DNA of 64,000 nucleotides from Pterois miles (lineage: Eukaryota; Chordata; Actinopteri; Perciformes; Scorpaenidae): positions 25,470,501 to 25,534,500 of the forward strand of contig CAMQGK010000110.1 of the NCBI GenBank assembly GCA_947000775.1. The letters run 5' to 3'. The notes under the pieces were generated by a model. That model was given only the letters and a program-made list of their open reading frames with translations. It made no database searches and had not been told where the DNA came from. Positions 26,096-38,160 of this stretch are shown one piece after another. The number at the start of each line of letters is the position of its first letter. Positions within the stretch are counted from its first letter, which is position 1. The translations under genes and the position numbers were made by a program.

Positions 26096-27850
26096 CAAAA
26101 AGGTTTCCGATTATGACCGTCCGTAATCATATTGAATATCTTAAAAATGCTTGATTTAAATAGTTCTTGTAGCATAAGCATTGTTAGCAGTGACCATACA
26201 GGCTTTGTTTCTATTGTAAGATGGCAAGTCAATCAAAAACTGAGCATTTACAAGATAACATAAACCTTTAAATTTATAGCCCTCATAGTTATTGTATCTC
26301 ATGCTGATTTGTTTGTGCTGCACATCCAAAAATGCTGACTACCAACTGGCTCATCTTAAGTCTTATTGTTGCTGCAAATATTTTGAACTGAAAGAAAATG
26401 TTGAGTTTTGTGAGCATTACACAACCATACAAATAGCATGCTATGTCAAGTTTTTGGTTCCAGAGCTATAAAGTGGTCCATAACCGATTCTATTCACCAG
26501 CTACAGGCAGCTGAGACTACTGCTTTTACAGCATTTGATATGAATGTGTTCATCAGTCTCACACACATCATTGCAGATGTCTGTGGGGCAGGACTGTAAA
26601 AATCAGAAATACTCTAAACGCCACAACACATCAGTTTCATTCCTCTCATTCCACGGCCCCAGTTCAGTTATTTGCATAAAAGAACTATGCTTTGAGTTTC
26701 TGTTTTGTCATTCCTAACTGGAGCAATCCAACGAATGATTTCCTTGAGCACTGAGTACAGTATAGTACCAAATACAGTACATGTCAGAAAGAGAGAGGTA
26801 GAGAGAAAGAGGGGAAGAACAAACAAAAAATCTCCCGCACTTAATGGGAAATTATTCTTCTTGACTGAGAAGCATTTGCTGCACAATTTTTTTTTCACCA
26901 TCGCTATATCTCAAACTCCCCTGGTGTCATTAGTCTCTGGGTGAAAAGAAAAAAAAAGGTTCATTTTCTCTTTCCCACCAAGCGCAGGGTGCAGTGCATT
27001 ATCTCTCTGCAGATTTACACTTTCAAACACGTAGGCTGTCACTGGTGGAGGAGCAGCCTGGGGATAATAACACTGGAGCGGCGAATATAATGAAAGTAGT
27101 GCCTTTTGTCTCTAACTCACTCAGTCACTCCTTCACTGAGTCACTCATTCACTCACTGTGTGGCAGCGACGATCCCAAAATTAGTATGTTCATGCATGCT
27201 GCATTCATTTGATCCATGGTGATGCAGAATGTTGACCCATGTCCAGTTTCACATTGTCATTGCAATTTGTGATGATTTCATCATCACACAATGGCACATC
27301 ACATCGTAACATTACAGAAATATTGTTTCTAATGTAATTTTTTGTTTGCACACAAATATGTGTGCCAGAATGAGTCGTCACTCCACTTGAAGCCAATGAT
27401 GGAGAGAAAAAAGTGCATTGGCTTTCCATGTTGTAGCCCATTAACCATGTTTCATGTGTACTTCCACAGCGTGCAGTGTTCCCTGTCAGAGCTACATCAG
27501 CGTCTCATTGTTATTCCACTGTAAGCAGAGACAGCTATGAACATTTGTTGGTGTGTTCGAGGGAGATCTGGCATCTGATATTTAAGTCCGTTGGATGAAA
27601 AACATCACGCTCACAAGCTATGTTTTTGGAAAGTCAAGCCTGGAGGACAAAAAAAAAAAAAACTAGCTAACATGGTTGTTGCTGGAAGGTTCATGTAAAT
27701 TTCTTGCATAGAAAAGTTTGTTGTTCAAGTCTCACATTCTGTAGTTTCCTACTAGCACTGTTGTACACCAACCAGGAGGAGTTTTCATACCATTTCTCAC
27801 TCACTTCTACTGTATGATGAACATATTGTTTTAATTATGATGGTGTATAT
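26096..27850. other. no gene recognised
   Basis: No exon-like frame or repeat match. A CACT-rich simple stretch lies near 27115-27160. Confidence 0.45.
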
Positions 27851-27851
27851 C

Positions 27852-28260
27852 TTAAAGGGATAGTTTGTTTTGAAGTGGGGTTGTATGAGGCACTCATCCA
27901 TAGTCAATGTATTACGTGCAGTAGATGAAGGACGACACTCCCCCAGTTTGGAGAAGCAGACAGGAGTTTCCGCATTGAAGCAAAGCAATGTACTGCTGTG
28001 GACGGAGGCCAGCAGCAAAACATATTTTAGACACCTAAAAGAAAGGCCCACCTAAATAAATCTAACATTAATTTTACCTTAGAATACAGGAGCTGCTGGT
28101 CTACAAATGCCTCAGTCAGTTAGTTTATTTGTGTTATTGTGTGACTTTGGTTAGTTTGGATTCACCAAAGTCACACAATAACGGAAGTAACTGAGTCTGG
28201 TGGTTGTGGCGAGAACATAGATGGATGCAACAGCTTCAATTCCCCATCAGAAATGGCTGT
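27852..28260 (+). mobile_element. TTAAAGGGATAGTTTG-type MITE, right end not seen
   Basis: Starts TTAAAGGGATAGTTTG, a beginning I recognise from common fish TTAA elements and consistent with the TTAAAGG ends described for T2/Kolobok transposons. Contains a perfect 18-bp hairpin (28133-28182). Confidence 0.6.
28133..28182. repeat. perfect 18-bp inverted repeat (hairpin)
   Basis: Arms GTTATTGTGTGACTTTGG (28133-28150) and CCAAAGTCACACAATAAC (28165-28182) are exact reverse complements around a 14-nt loop. Confidence 0.95.
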
Positions 28261-29125
28261 CTGACAGCAAGGTAAAGCAGTGAAAGTACTCTAAATAGAG
28301 CGTACACTTAAACTGATATTGATTTTTTACTGTACTGAAACCATTGGGTGACTGGAAAGTAAGAATGCAAACAAAAATGTATACATAAAGTATACTATAC
28401 ACTAAATGGGCCAAGTGAAACATGCAAAATCACTGATATGGTCCATAAAGTGCAGAAGTGGGTGAGACTACAGTATACTCCACCTGTTAGTTAGAGAAAG
28501 GTGCTCACTGTAACCCATTAAACAAGCCAACATCTTAAAAAGCTTTACACATGGACAAACACGCATCAAACTTATGGCGGTGCTTCAACAGCACACAGAC
28601 ATCTTGAGACGTTGGAAGGAGTACTGAAGAGTTTTGAACTTGATAACTTCAGGATGAAATGAAAATGTGTCATATGCAGATGGATTGAAGGCAGTTGCAA
28701 ACTGCCTGCATGTAGGAGAGCAGCATATATACTGTAAGATATGTTTCCTCATTTTAACTGATCACATTCTCTCCTGTGGTTTATCATCTGATAGGAGGCA
28801 GACAGGAATAGAAGGATTCAGGTGTTCCCAGGTAGCCAGCCAAGTTGGGCTGATTTTGTCAAGTGTCGTCTGTGTTCTGGCACCAGATGACCAACTGTGA
28901 GTTGGTTTGGCACATGTTCATGCACTGTACTGTGTGGCTGCCAGATCTGCGCCAGTCAGTTCTCAAACTCTGTGGGAAAATAAACTAGTAAACTTTCTTT
29001 GCTTCTTTGCTTCAGACTTGGTGTGAACAGCCTCTTTGTTATAACAAGTATTTTGGGCTATCTGGGTTGTTGGACTGATCACTGGATCACACCCTGAAGG
29101 AGCTGGAAAACTATTTTCTCAATCA
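28261..29125. other. no gene recognised
   Basis: No exon-like frame or repeat match found. Confidence 0.45.
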
Positions 29126-29129
29126 GGTT

Positions 29130-29640
29130 TTTGGTCCACATATCCTCAAATGATGTTTTTCTACAATTGTCCAGCAGTATGTGTCACTTGCCACTCGTTA
29201 TATGCATACAGACTTTTCAAAATAAACCTTGTTTTTTTGCAGAAAACAACTTGGTTAGGTTTAGGCAGCAAAACTACATATTTAGGACAAGATTGTGGTT
29301 TGGGGTTAAAATATCTACGGAAGTGGTGTAACTTAAGCACAGTTACGTGACAAATAAATCAGCACTGACTTCTGGTTTCACTTCGGGGTTTGAACACTGG
29401 TCTCGTGGGTGAAAGTCAGTTTGTCTGTTTTTTTTTTTTTTTAATTTATTTATTTTAACTCACCAATGAACCCCGTAATCCTCCCTAGGCACCGTTTGTT
29501 GCTCTTTATACTTCCTGGTTCACGAGAACATGGATTACACACATTGATTTTGTAGGATATATACAACTTACAGTGCATTACTTTTTGGAAGTATAGCTAT
29601 GAACAGTGTATGAGAAAAGCCTGTCTTCCGGTGAGCATTT
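29130..29640. repeat. TTAGGTTTAGGCAAC-family repeat
   Basis: Contains ACTTGGTTAGGTTTAGGCAG, GTTACGTGACAAATAAATCA, CACTGACTTCTGGTTTCAC and the 3' block ACAGTGCATTACTTTTTGGA, colinear with the 34970 copy. Confidence 0.75.
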
Positions 29641-29739
29641 TGGATTTGGTTATCTCACAAGACAGATTTCCATTTGTGCTCTTTAATCTTCTTTCTGGTT
29701 TGAAAGTGGGAGAATTTACAATTATTTTATTGTATTAAT

Positions 29740-29852
29740 ACTGTTTTTAAATCTATGCTTCTTGTCTTTATTGCACTATCCACTTTGCTGCTGTAATGTG
29801 TGAATTTCCCCACTGTGGGACCAATAAAGGAATATCTTATCTTATCTTAGAA
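29740..29852 (+). repeat. LINE-like 3' tail
   Basis: Ends AATTTCCCCACTGTGGGACC then AATAAAGGAATATCTTATCTT, a tail with short TATCT-type terminal repeats. The 36 bp at 29803-29838 match the 3' tail of the minus-strand SINE at 31860-32164 with one difference. Confidence 0.6.
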
Positions 29853-31250
29853 ACACAAGAAAGACAACATTAGAATCTGAATCTGTAGAGTTGTGGGTGT
29901 GTTTGCTTACAGTACGTGACATCTAAATCTACAGAAGAGGAAGAATAGAGAAAGATTTTTTTTTCAAACTGATCTGTTACTATTTCGTCACAAATATTTG
30001 TGTGCTATAGAGAAATATGTTAAACCAGGTTTGAATTCCAGGTCCATTAGTTCCTCTTACAGGCTTTTCATGCACAGTGGAGATGACTTGCTGTTACGAA
30101 ATACAGCTTTATAGCACACTGATGAAAGAGGTCAAGATTGACAGTCTACAAACAGCTAACCAGTAATAATAGTATCTTCTCAGCACACTGAATTTGACTG
30201 GTTAGCAGCAGACGAGCACCCAGTGTGAAACAAAGGTGTCTAATTAAGTGGTTGCTGAATGTCTGCAGGGTAGAAGCAGCGAAGGCGGATCATATGAGTC
30301 TGTGACAGAAAGATTCATTACATTCATTGCAACGATCTGGACAATAGTGCGATATGATTTCAAGTAATGGGGAATTAGGATTAATACAGTGGACATAAGA
30401 TATTAAATGTTGAATCTGATCACCATTAATATAATGTACATTAAGTTTCATCATAATTTAAACTGTAAGGATTATTGCACACTATAACGGAGTACATCAA
30501 TTTCAAAGAAAAAAGATTTTGCCATAAGCGGAGGAGCATTTGCATAAACTGCTCATTTAGTCACTGTTTCTTTACTCCCTTTGTACAATCACAAATGTGA
30601 GATAACTATTGTAGTGTGGGTGTTAGAAATCAGCCAGAGAGTACATTTAAATAGCAATAAAACTCTGTTTCATGGCTCAGTTGTAAGGGATTCCCAGCTA
30701 TATTCAACATTGAGCCTGAAATTGGCATTATGTGTGCTATTCCTGTTAGATTATTAACACCATGAAATTTTCACATTTCTTTACCTCAAATTATCCCTAA
30801 CATTATATTATATTAATGCCAGTTTCCCTCGATGAGATAACCACATACTGTATATTAATCAACCCCGCCATCGCTGTAGGCAAAAACTACTGTACAGACC
30901 CCCACCTCTCTACCACCCTACGCACCCACCCACACATCCCACTTGTTATGCAGCCAAATGTGGCTTTTTTCACTCAGGAAAAAAATCTCTATAAAGAATT
31001 GTGGGCATCTCCACAAGGGAGGTGGAAAGAGGAACATCCAGCATCGGCTCCAAGAACATCAAGCGTTGGCTGATCTGCTAAATAACTTTGCATCATGCCA
31101 TGTTATGGCCCTGAGAGGTTTTAGTGACTGAACTCTGACTGAAATCTCTTTTTCTCTCTGATGGTCTTTCTTGATGTTTTTGTTCACCATATTCAACATT
31201 TGTATAGATAGATTACCGGTAGTTGTTTCTTTTAATGAAAATGAAAATTT
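29853..31250. other. no gene recognised
   Basis: No exon-like frame or repeat match found. Confidence 0.45.
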
Positions 31251-31259
31251 TAAGAAATG

Positions 31260-31807
31260 TAGGGCTGTTAGTTGATTAAAATATTTAATTAATCACACTA
31301 ACGTCAATAGTTAATTGCAATTAATCACAAACTAATCACACATTTCTTATGTTCAAAAGGGAGATTTGTCAAGTATTTAATACTCTTATCAACGTGAGAG
31401 TGGGCAATATGCTCGTTTTATGCAAATATAGGTTTACTGTATATGTATTCCTGCAAATCAATTAACAACACAAAACAATAACATTACTATTATCTAGAAA
31501 CCCTCACAGGTACTGCATTTACCATGAGACGTATGCTCAAATCATAACTCAAGACCAACAGATAACATCAGATATCAGTGTGTCAGTGTGCTGATTTTAC
31601 ATAGAACCCATTTTCATTCACATAACGTCCTGGGACCCCTTTGGCCATGACGCCATGTTTTCCTTGTCAAAATTTAACATGCATTTGGAGCATTACGGTT
31701 CTTCACTTTAGCTTTAAAACTGGGTGTGTTACAACTGAGAAATTGCAAGTTGCATTAAAACAAATCTGCGTTGATGCATTATTATTGCATTAACTTTGAC
31801 AGCCCTA
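31260..31807 (-). mobile_element. hAT-like non-autonomous element
   Basis: A 548-bp element with ends TAGGGCTGTTAGTTGATTAA and TTAACTTTGACAGCCCTA. It is flanked by AAGAAATG (31252-31259) and AAGAAATT (31808-31815), a 7-of-8 target-site duplication as expected for hAT transposons. Internal sequence is the reverse of 56167-56817. Confidence 0.8.
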
Positions 31808-31859
31808 AAGAAATTATATACCATAGTTACAAAACATACAACAAACAATAATAAAGAAT

Positions 31860-32164
31860 AAAGAAGAAGAAAAAGAAGAAGAAGAAGATATTCCTTTATT
31901 AGTCCCACAGTGGGGAAATTCAGTTTTTACACTCTGTTGTTCACACAGTACATATACATGCATTAATGGAGAGATGTCAGAGTGAGGGGGCTGCTCCTGA
32001 CAAGCGCCCAGAGCAGTTGGGGGTTCAGTGCCTTGCTCAGGGGCACCTCGGCAGTGCCCAAGAGGTAAACTGGCACCTCTCCAGCAACCAGTTGGTCTTG
32101 GTCCATGGACCGGCGTCCTCCGCGTCCTAACCCAAGTCCTTACGGACTGAGCTACTGCCGCCCA
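31860..32164 (-). mobile_element. tRNA-derived SINE
   Basis: Read on the minus strand it begins GCAGTAGCTCAGTCCG, a tRNA-like head with a recognisable A box (32144-32154). A conserved body follows (GAGCAAGGCACTGAACCCCC), then a tail AATTTCCCCACTGTGGGACT plus AATAAAGGAATATC and a TTC-rich terminus. The B box is degraded. The body resembles fish V-SINE-type elements from memory. Confidence 0.8.
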
Positions 32165-32680
32165 AATACAAATACAAATAAGTTAAAATACAAGCAATAG
32201 TCAATGAAACAGGAAAAAGATAAAATAAATAAAATAAATGATTATATAAATAATATAAATTCATTCATAAGATATAGTTGACAGATTTTTTGACAGAAAT
32301 TTATGCCATGTGAAGATAGATTATACAAATAAGAAGAGAAACAACTGGGTGGCATAGACACAATTATCTTAATTGTCCTGTCTAAGATTACTATTATTAT
32401 TTCTTTTATTTTTTGCACAAAATGGTGAGGTGAATGGTTGGGTTAACAAGCCCTGTTACAAATTGAGTGGAGCACAATTTATACAGGTGCTGGATAAAAA
32501 ATAAAAACTGAACGCACAAGCCAAAAATAGATGCACACATTATATTGATAATAAGAATGGGAGCTACTCTGTAATAGCAGCAGATCTTTTGTCTGACACA
32601 GCAAACAACAGTTTTTGTTCTGTTTTTGTGTGAACAGCAGATTGTTTTGTTATGACAATGACCACGAGTTTCCCCCATAA
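32165..32680. other. no gene recognised
   Basis: AT-rich with AAATA and AAATAAA simple stretches; no exon or repeat match. Confidence 0.45.
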
Positions 32681-32682
32681 CC

Positions 32683-32850
32683 TTAAAGGATGAGGCTGGA
32701 GTTATTGTATACTTTTCTTATTGTCAACAAATTGTTTTTTGTGGGATTTGTTGACAATAAGATGGATATAGAATATTGCCAGCATCATCTTTTTGGTTGC
32801 CTACACTCGACCAAACCTTATCCTAACACGTTAGAAAATAACACACAGTC
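32683..32850 (+). mobile_element. TTAAAGGATGAGGC element, right end not seen
   Basis: Starts TTAAAGGATGAGGCTGGAG and contains an inverted repeat CTTATTGTCAACAAAT / ATTTGTTGACAATAAG (32717-32732, 32746-32761). The right boundary is unclear. Confidence 0.5.
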
Positions 32851-34965
32851 ATTGTGGACGTATGGCAAATTTGTTTAATTTGATTGTTGCATTTAGGTTG
32901 TTTAATCCTCTATTTGATCAGCATCAAGATATTTTATTATTTATATTAATGATTCTGTTTGCTATTTGTTCTTTGCAAAGCAGATTTCATCCCTTTTTAA
33001 AAGTGCTGTGCACACATAAAGTTTGTTATTCTGTCAACAGTGTGAGTTCAACGGAAAGAATCACTTTGGCAAACTTGGCGTGTTTGAGTTTGGGCTTTCA
33101 CCATTACGGTTTCCCATGGTTGAGTGGGGCCCAGTTTAACCTCTGGAGCGGCCCTGCGCGTAATGCAGCCCGCGGGTAGAGCAGAATAGGTGGGTGAGAG
33201 AGGGTGAAATGGTGAGGAGGTAACATTTGTGATGGTGAGGGCAGAGAGGTGTGAAGATAATAGCCCCAGTGGGGAGATATGCAAGGCAGGGGTGCTTTAT
33301 GAGGCTTGGCCAGTCTAGTGTGAAGGAGTCCTGCATTGCACACAGAAACTGAAAGAGTAATCTTCAACTTATTCAGTTTTCTACTTCTGTTTGCTTTGGA
33401 TCTCTCGCTTACTCTCACTTCTTTCCACTCTCTGTCTCTCATCTCCAATTCAAATTAGCTTAATTGGCATGGTCATACCATTAAAGTACACTATTGTTGA
33501 CTTACAATGTAAGTCTCATGATTCAGAATGTAAGAAAAAGATGACAAATGGTTTGCACGTGTTCATACAGAATACAGTGATATTACTATACAGAAACACT
33601 ACTGTTTTCATGTATTCACTCAATATTTTATCATTTTCATTTCAAAATGTAATTAAAGAGGATAAACACTTGAGATGCACCATCGTGTTTTCAAGGGAGT
33701 CCCTCAGGCACAAAACATGGAAGTTAGCAAATATTTAAGCACATAAATAATAATAATGCTAATAAATCAAACAATTCAATAACACAAAACAATCAACATA
33801 GTAACGTCAACAAGGACATACACAAACCACACCCACATAAAATATTGAATAATAATGATGAACACACTGATACTGAATAAAATTATGCCAAAGTACTGAG
33901 ACTATTTGTAGGGTAAATATGATCAAAAACATGAACAGGGAAGAACAAAGTTATCATGTGGTATTCATTGACATTGACATGTTTCTGCTCTTTAATAGAG
34001 TTTATACAACATTTACAACCCACAACTTATGTTATTGTATGCGTAGTATATACCATATGCTTTGTGTGTATCTGCTCTCAAAAAGGCCTGATTTTATGAT
34101 ATTGCTGACATTTTTTGCCGAAGATAAAATTTAATTTGATTTTGATCTGAGAACATTTGAGTTTTATTTTGGTAAAGAACTTGGTTCGTATGTCTTTATA
34201 CTGGCAGTTAGTGTTGCTCTTTTTCTGGCTCTTGCTGTTGGCAGGACTGATGCAGTCTGTTTTCTTTGGGTTGCCAGGTTTCATCCACCAGTCCCAGTAG
34301 ACGTACTATGGTCACTCAGTCAGTGTTTGTCTTTCTCAGTTTCTGGTTGCTCGCGGCGCCGAGACAATCTGCCACTTGGTATTGTCTGTTTAGAGCTAAA
34401 CAGCACAGAGTTCCTGTTGTATGTGTCCAGTGGTTTTATGTACATTTCTTTTTCTTTGGCTAAAATCTGACTGGTCCAGATTGTGAGAAGAGCTGAGGCT
34501 CATGCCCAGCTGGCTAATGGACGTTTTTCTCCTTTCACACAGAACTTTGGTGAAAGTTTGAGCTTTAACACTGATGTGGTGACTGAGTAAAATGTATCTG
34601 GTTTTTTTTTCTTTTTATTAAAAGGAGAACTATTACTTTAAAACTGGTTCTTCATAGTGAAACTTCATCTCCTTGGCTTATTTTTGGAAAGAAAAACATC
34701 TGATGTTGACTGAGCGAATCTGTCTTGAGAAGTTTGGATTAAAGTCTTTTTATTGCCATCAGGCTGGTTGATTGTTTTCTCGGAAAGCTCTGTTCATAGT
34801 TTATTTTAATTCATTTATAGTAGTTGAAGGCAAAGCACTGGAAACAGCTGGCATTCAGAGGACACAACATAAAAAAATCTGAATTGTTATATAGGATTGT
34901 TTTTAAAATAAACAAAATACAAACAAACAAACAGATAATCTTCTGACCACACCCAGCATCACTCA
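32851..34965. other. no gene recognised
   Basis: No exon-like sequence or repeat match found. A small GC- and CpG-richer patch near 33140-33180 is too short for a CpG island. Confidence 0.45.
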
Positions 34966-34969
34966 ACAC

Positions 34970-35560
34970 ATTCTCATTCATAACGGTTCATATGATCGGT
35001 TGCGAAAAGTTGCTCAGTTCTTCTCTGCGTGTTTTCCTACAAATGTCCAGCAACATGGGACATACTCCAGTCTTTTTAAAATAAAATGACTTGGTTAGGT
35101 TTAGACAACAAAACTACTTGGTTAAGTTTAGGCAACAAAACTACGTAGGTTTAGAAAAAGATCATCTTGGTTAGGTTTAGTCAACACAATTACTTAGCTT
35201 CTGGAAAAGATCAACTTGGTTAGGTTTAGGTAACAAAACTACTAAGTTAGGTTTAGGAAAAGATTGTGGTTTGGGTTAAAATAACTCATGAGGTGGTGTA
35301 ACTTAAGTTCAGAAGTTATGTGACACATAAATCAACATTGACTTCTGGTTTCACATGGGTACAAACACCAGTCTCCTGGAGGGAAGTCCAGAGTTTCTTG
35401 ACCCACCCATCCACCCTGATCTTTATATTATACTTCCTGGTTCACAATTACATAGATTACATATGACTTTATTTCGTGGGCTATATAAATTACAGTGCAT
35501 TACTTTTTGTAGGTATTGCTACAAAGCGTATCAGAACAGCCTGCGTCACTAATGGGTGGG
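34970..35560 (+). repeat. TTAGGTTTAGGCAAC-family repeat, longest copy
   Basis: The longest copy in the window. Between 35089 and 35270 the motif TTGGTTAGGTTTAGGCAACA and variants recur about five times, so the family has an internal tandem block. 3' blocks are GACTTCTGGTTTCACATGG, CTTCCTGGTTCACAATTACA and TACAGTGCATTACTTTTTGT. No terminal repeats or coding frame identified; class unknown. Confidence 0.8.
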
Positions 35561-37789
35561 GTCAGTGTGCCCTGTTGAACCTGGAACCACATCCAACAGT
35601 GATGTCAGATGAGTCCACCTGTACATCACTGCAGCAAGGTGAAAAGTTAAACCACTGGAGATCAGCAAAGACAAGATTTTCTGGAGGTTTAATCTTTATC
35701 AAGGTTTCAGCTCAGCGTCCATTATTTTCTTTCCACAGCTGTGCAACATTTTTACTCTCCTTCATTTCTCTGTACCATCTCTTCTTTCCTCCCTTCGTTT
35801 TTCTGCCTCTCCCTCATGTCTTTGAAATACCACACTCACAATTTCTTGTGTAAACAAACCCCTCACTGCCTCTCTCTCTCTCTGTCCGTCTGTCCTTGAC
35901 TTTACTTCTCGTTATCCATCTTCAAGGAGAGACGGGGGGTGGCTGGAGGGAATCATGTTTCATCATCCAGCCATATGAGCCGAGATGGAGCCTGACATCT
36001 CCTTTTGCAGCTGCTTGTCTGAATATCATTCTTGTTTATGACTCCATGCCTTATTCAAGGGGAAGGCTTTCTTTTTGGTCATACACTATGTTGAGAAAGT
36101 TCAAGGGACCAAGTCAATACATGCACCGAAAATTAGTCTCAGGCCGTCACTGTGGACATGGGTGGGGGGGGAATAAACCACTTATCTGTGGAACGTCTGC
36201 CGCAGTAAGGCAGGCACTTGGCTTTATAAGGAGAGAGGGGATTGGGAGCACTCTCTACTGAGTGGTAGTTGCATGCAGACAAGCAGCTGACAGGGGAGGG
36301 GGAAAGCACTCACGAAGCTGAGTAGTTTGTGTGGGTTCGCCTCCGGAGGGTTCAGGTTTACAATGGAAAGGAGGAAGCAAAATAGTAACTTCAAATGGCA
36401 GAGCTGTGGCAAAAGCAGCAGCACTCCAGACATGATAAAAACACCTCCAAATGTCTTATGAAAATATCAAGCGATTTGTCATGAACCTCGGATTCCTCTT
36501 CACGGCTGAAATACAGACAAAGTTATAAGAGTGAGAAATTCATTACTTGGTTGTGTTTAAGGTTTTTGGTGATGGAACACTTTGAAGAGAATCTTTGGTT
36601 TGGTGCTTTTTTTCAGTGACTCACTAAATAAATCCCATAAGCCGCTATAGTATCTCTAACGGCCAGACCGAGGTTTCTTTAATCACACCTAGACAGTGAC
36701 TCTGTTTCATCCAGCGAAGCCTTCTGCTTTGTAGTTTTTGGGGAAACAACAACAGAATCAATTAAGCAGCGAAGGGGGACATGGCATGAGGGAGGAGAGG
36801 AGTAAATGATGGCAGACAGAGGTCGTAAAAAGCAACGGTAATTTGAATGAGCGAGAGACACATTATCCATTTATGGAAACAGAGCATTCAAAAACTATCG
36901 CTGCTTTTTTAAAATGGAGGCCGGTATGTTTCTCAGGAGTGTGGACTCAATAAACAGGTGCAGGTATGGTGTGCATTTGAGAGATGGAGACAGAACAGTG
37001 ACTCAAGGGCAACTCTAATACACTGCAGAGAATTGAATGAATGAAATGATGATACGTTATCATCCTCGGCTGGAGCTAGACTATATGAAAGATGGACCGA
37101 ATGAAGACAGAGCAGTGGGAATAAAAAAAGTGGAAAGACCAAAATGGAATCCAATCGCGAACAAAACAGATCTAAATTCAATTTGATGAGAAGTGAACGT
37201 ACAGTATAGTCTTTTGGTCCTCCTCTCTGATTGTGAGGGAAAGTTACAGTAAATGCCGAACATGTTTGTTGGGAGAGAGAGTTAGAGGCCTTCAAGGTGA
37301 TAAGCCCTGCAGAGGCCCAGTGCATTAATGAATTGACATTACGGCAGGATCAATGCTGAAGCTCTCAGGGTTTAAAAAACTACACTAAATGAAAAAGGAT
37401 TACTCTCTTAAGATCAAGGTCCTCCACTTCCCTTCTTCCCCTCTGCTCATTTTTCTTTTGCTCTTTTGCATTCTGTTGTGTTTTATTTTTCCTCGCTCCG
37501 CCACTATTTCTGAAGAAAATACACATATTCTCATCTTGTCCACAATCTGACATGGCTTCCCCCAAAGCCATTAGTTTAAATGCAAAGTTTGTCTGGAAAT
37601 GCCATTTGTCGCACTATGATTAGCTGGGAGAAGCTTACATAAGTGTTCACATTACATATTTATGTCTATGCACATTGATTTGTGGGAGTTTGAGTCTCTG
37701 CTGATGGCAGTGCTTTCCTTTGAATATCCAGCACATTCTCTTCCCAACTCATCACATACTGCTGCTTTGTCACACCCCTTGATGTCACT
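35561..37789. other. no gene recognised
   Basis: No exon-like frame or repeat match. A (CT)n run lies at 35870-35884. Confidence 0.45.
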
Positions 37790-38160
37790 TTATTTTCAGC
37801 ATCAAAACCATTATAGTTACTCTTGCCGTCACTTTAGGATTAGGCAACAAAACCTCTATAGTTTAGGCTATAGGCTTAAAGCTACTATGTCTGTACAGTG
37901 AAAATGGCACTGAACGTTGTGAACACGGGACACAAATGAACAGCTGATTGTAATGTGATGCACGCGACATGAACAGTGGTCAGCTGGTTGAAAGCCTTTT
38001 GTTTGTTGGACCCATCCACCTCCCCTCCTGATGTGTGTTTTGCCGCTCTTTAAATGAGTTTACATTGCAGTTAATGGAGCACCCGGTGCGTTTCATAACG
38101 GCGCGAAAAGGTGCCTTGTGTGATGGACTTTTTTTAGCTTGATATCTGGGGGAGGGCAGC
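37790..38160. repeat. TTAGGCAACAAAAC-family repeat, highly diverged
   Basis: ATTAGGCAACAAAACCTC, GGTTGAAAGCC, GACCCATCCACCTCC and GCCGCTCTTTAAATG are colinear with the family but poorly conserved. Confidence 0.45.

Noticed and set aside
31860..32164. tRNA gene on the minus strand
   Set aside because: Only the tRNA-like head is present, with a degraded B box, followed by SINE body and LINE-like tail.
33140..33180. Small GC-rich patch as a CpG-island promoter
   Set aside because: Only about 40 bp with few CpG, far below island size.
35089..35270. Interstitial telomeric repeat because of TTAGGTTTAGG
   Set aside because: The motif is not tandem TTAGGG but part of a longer dispersed repeat unit.
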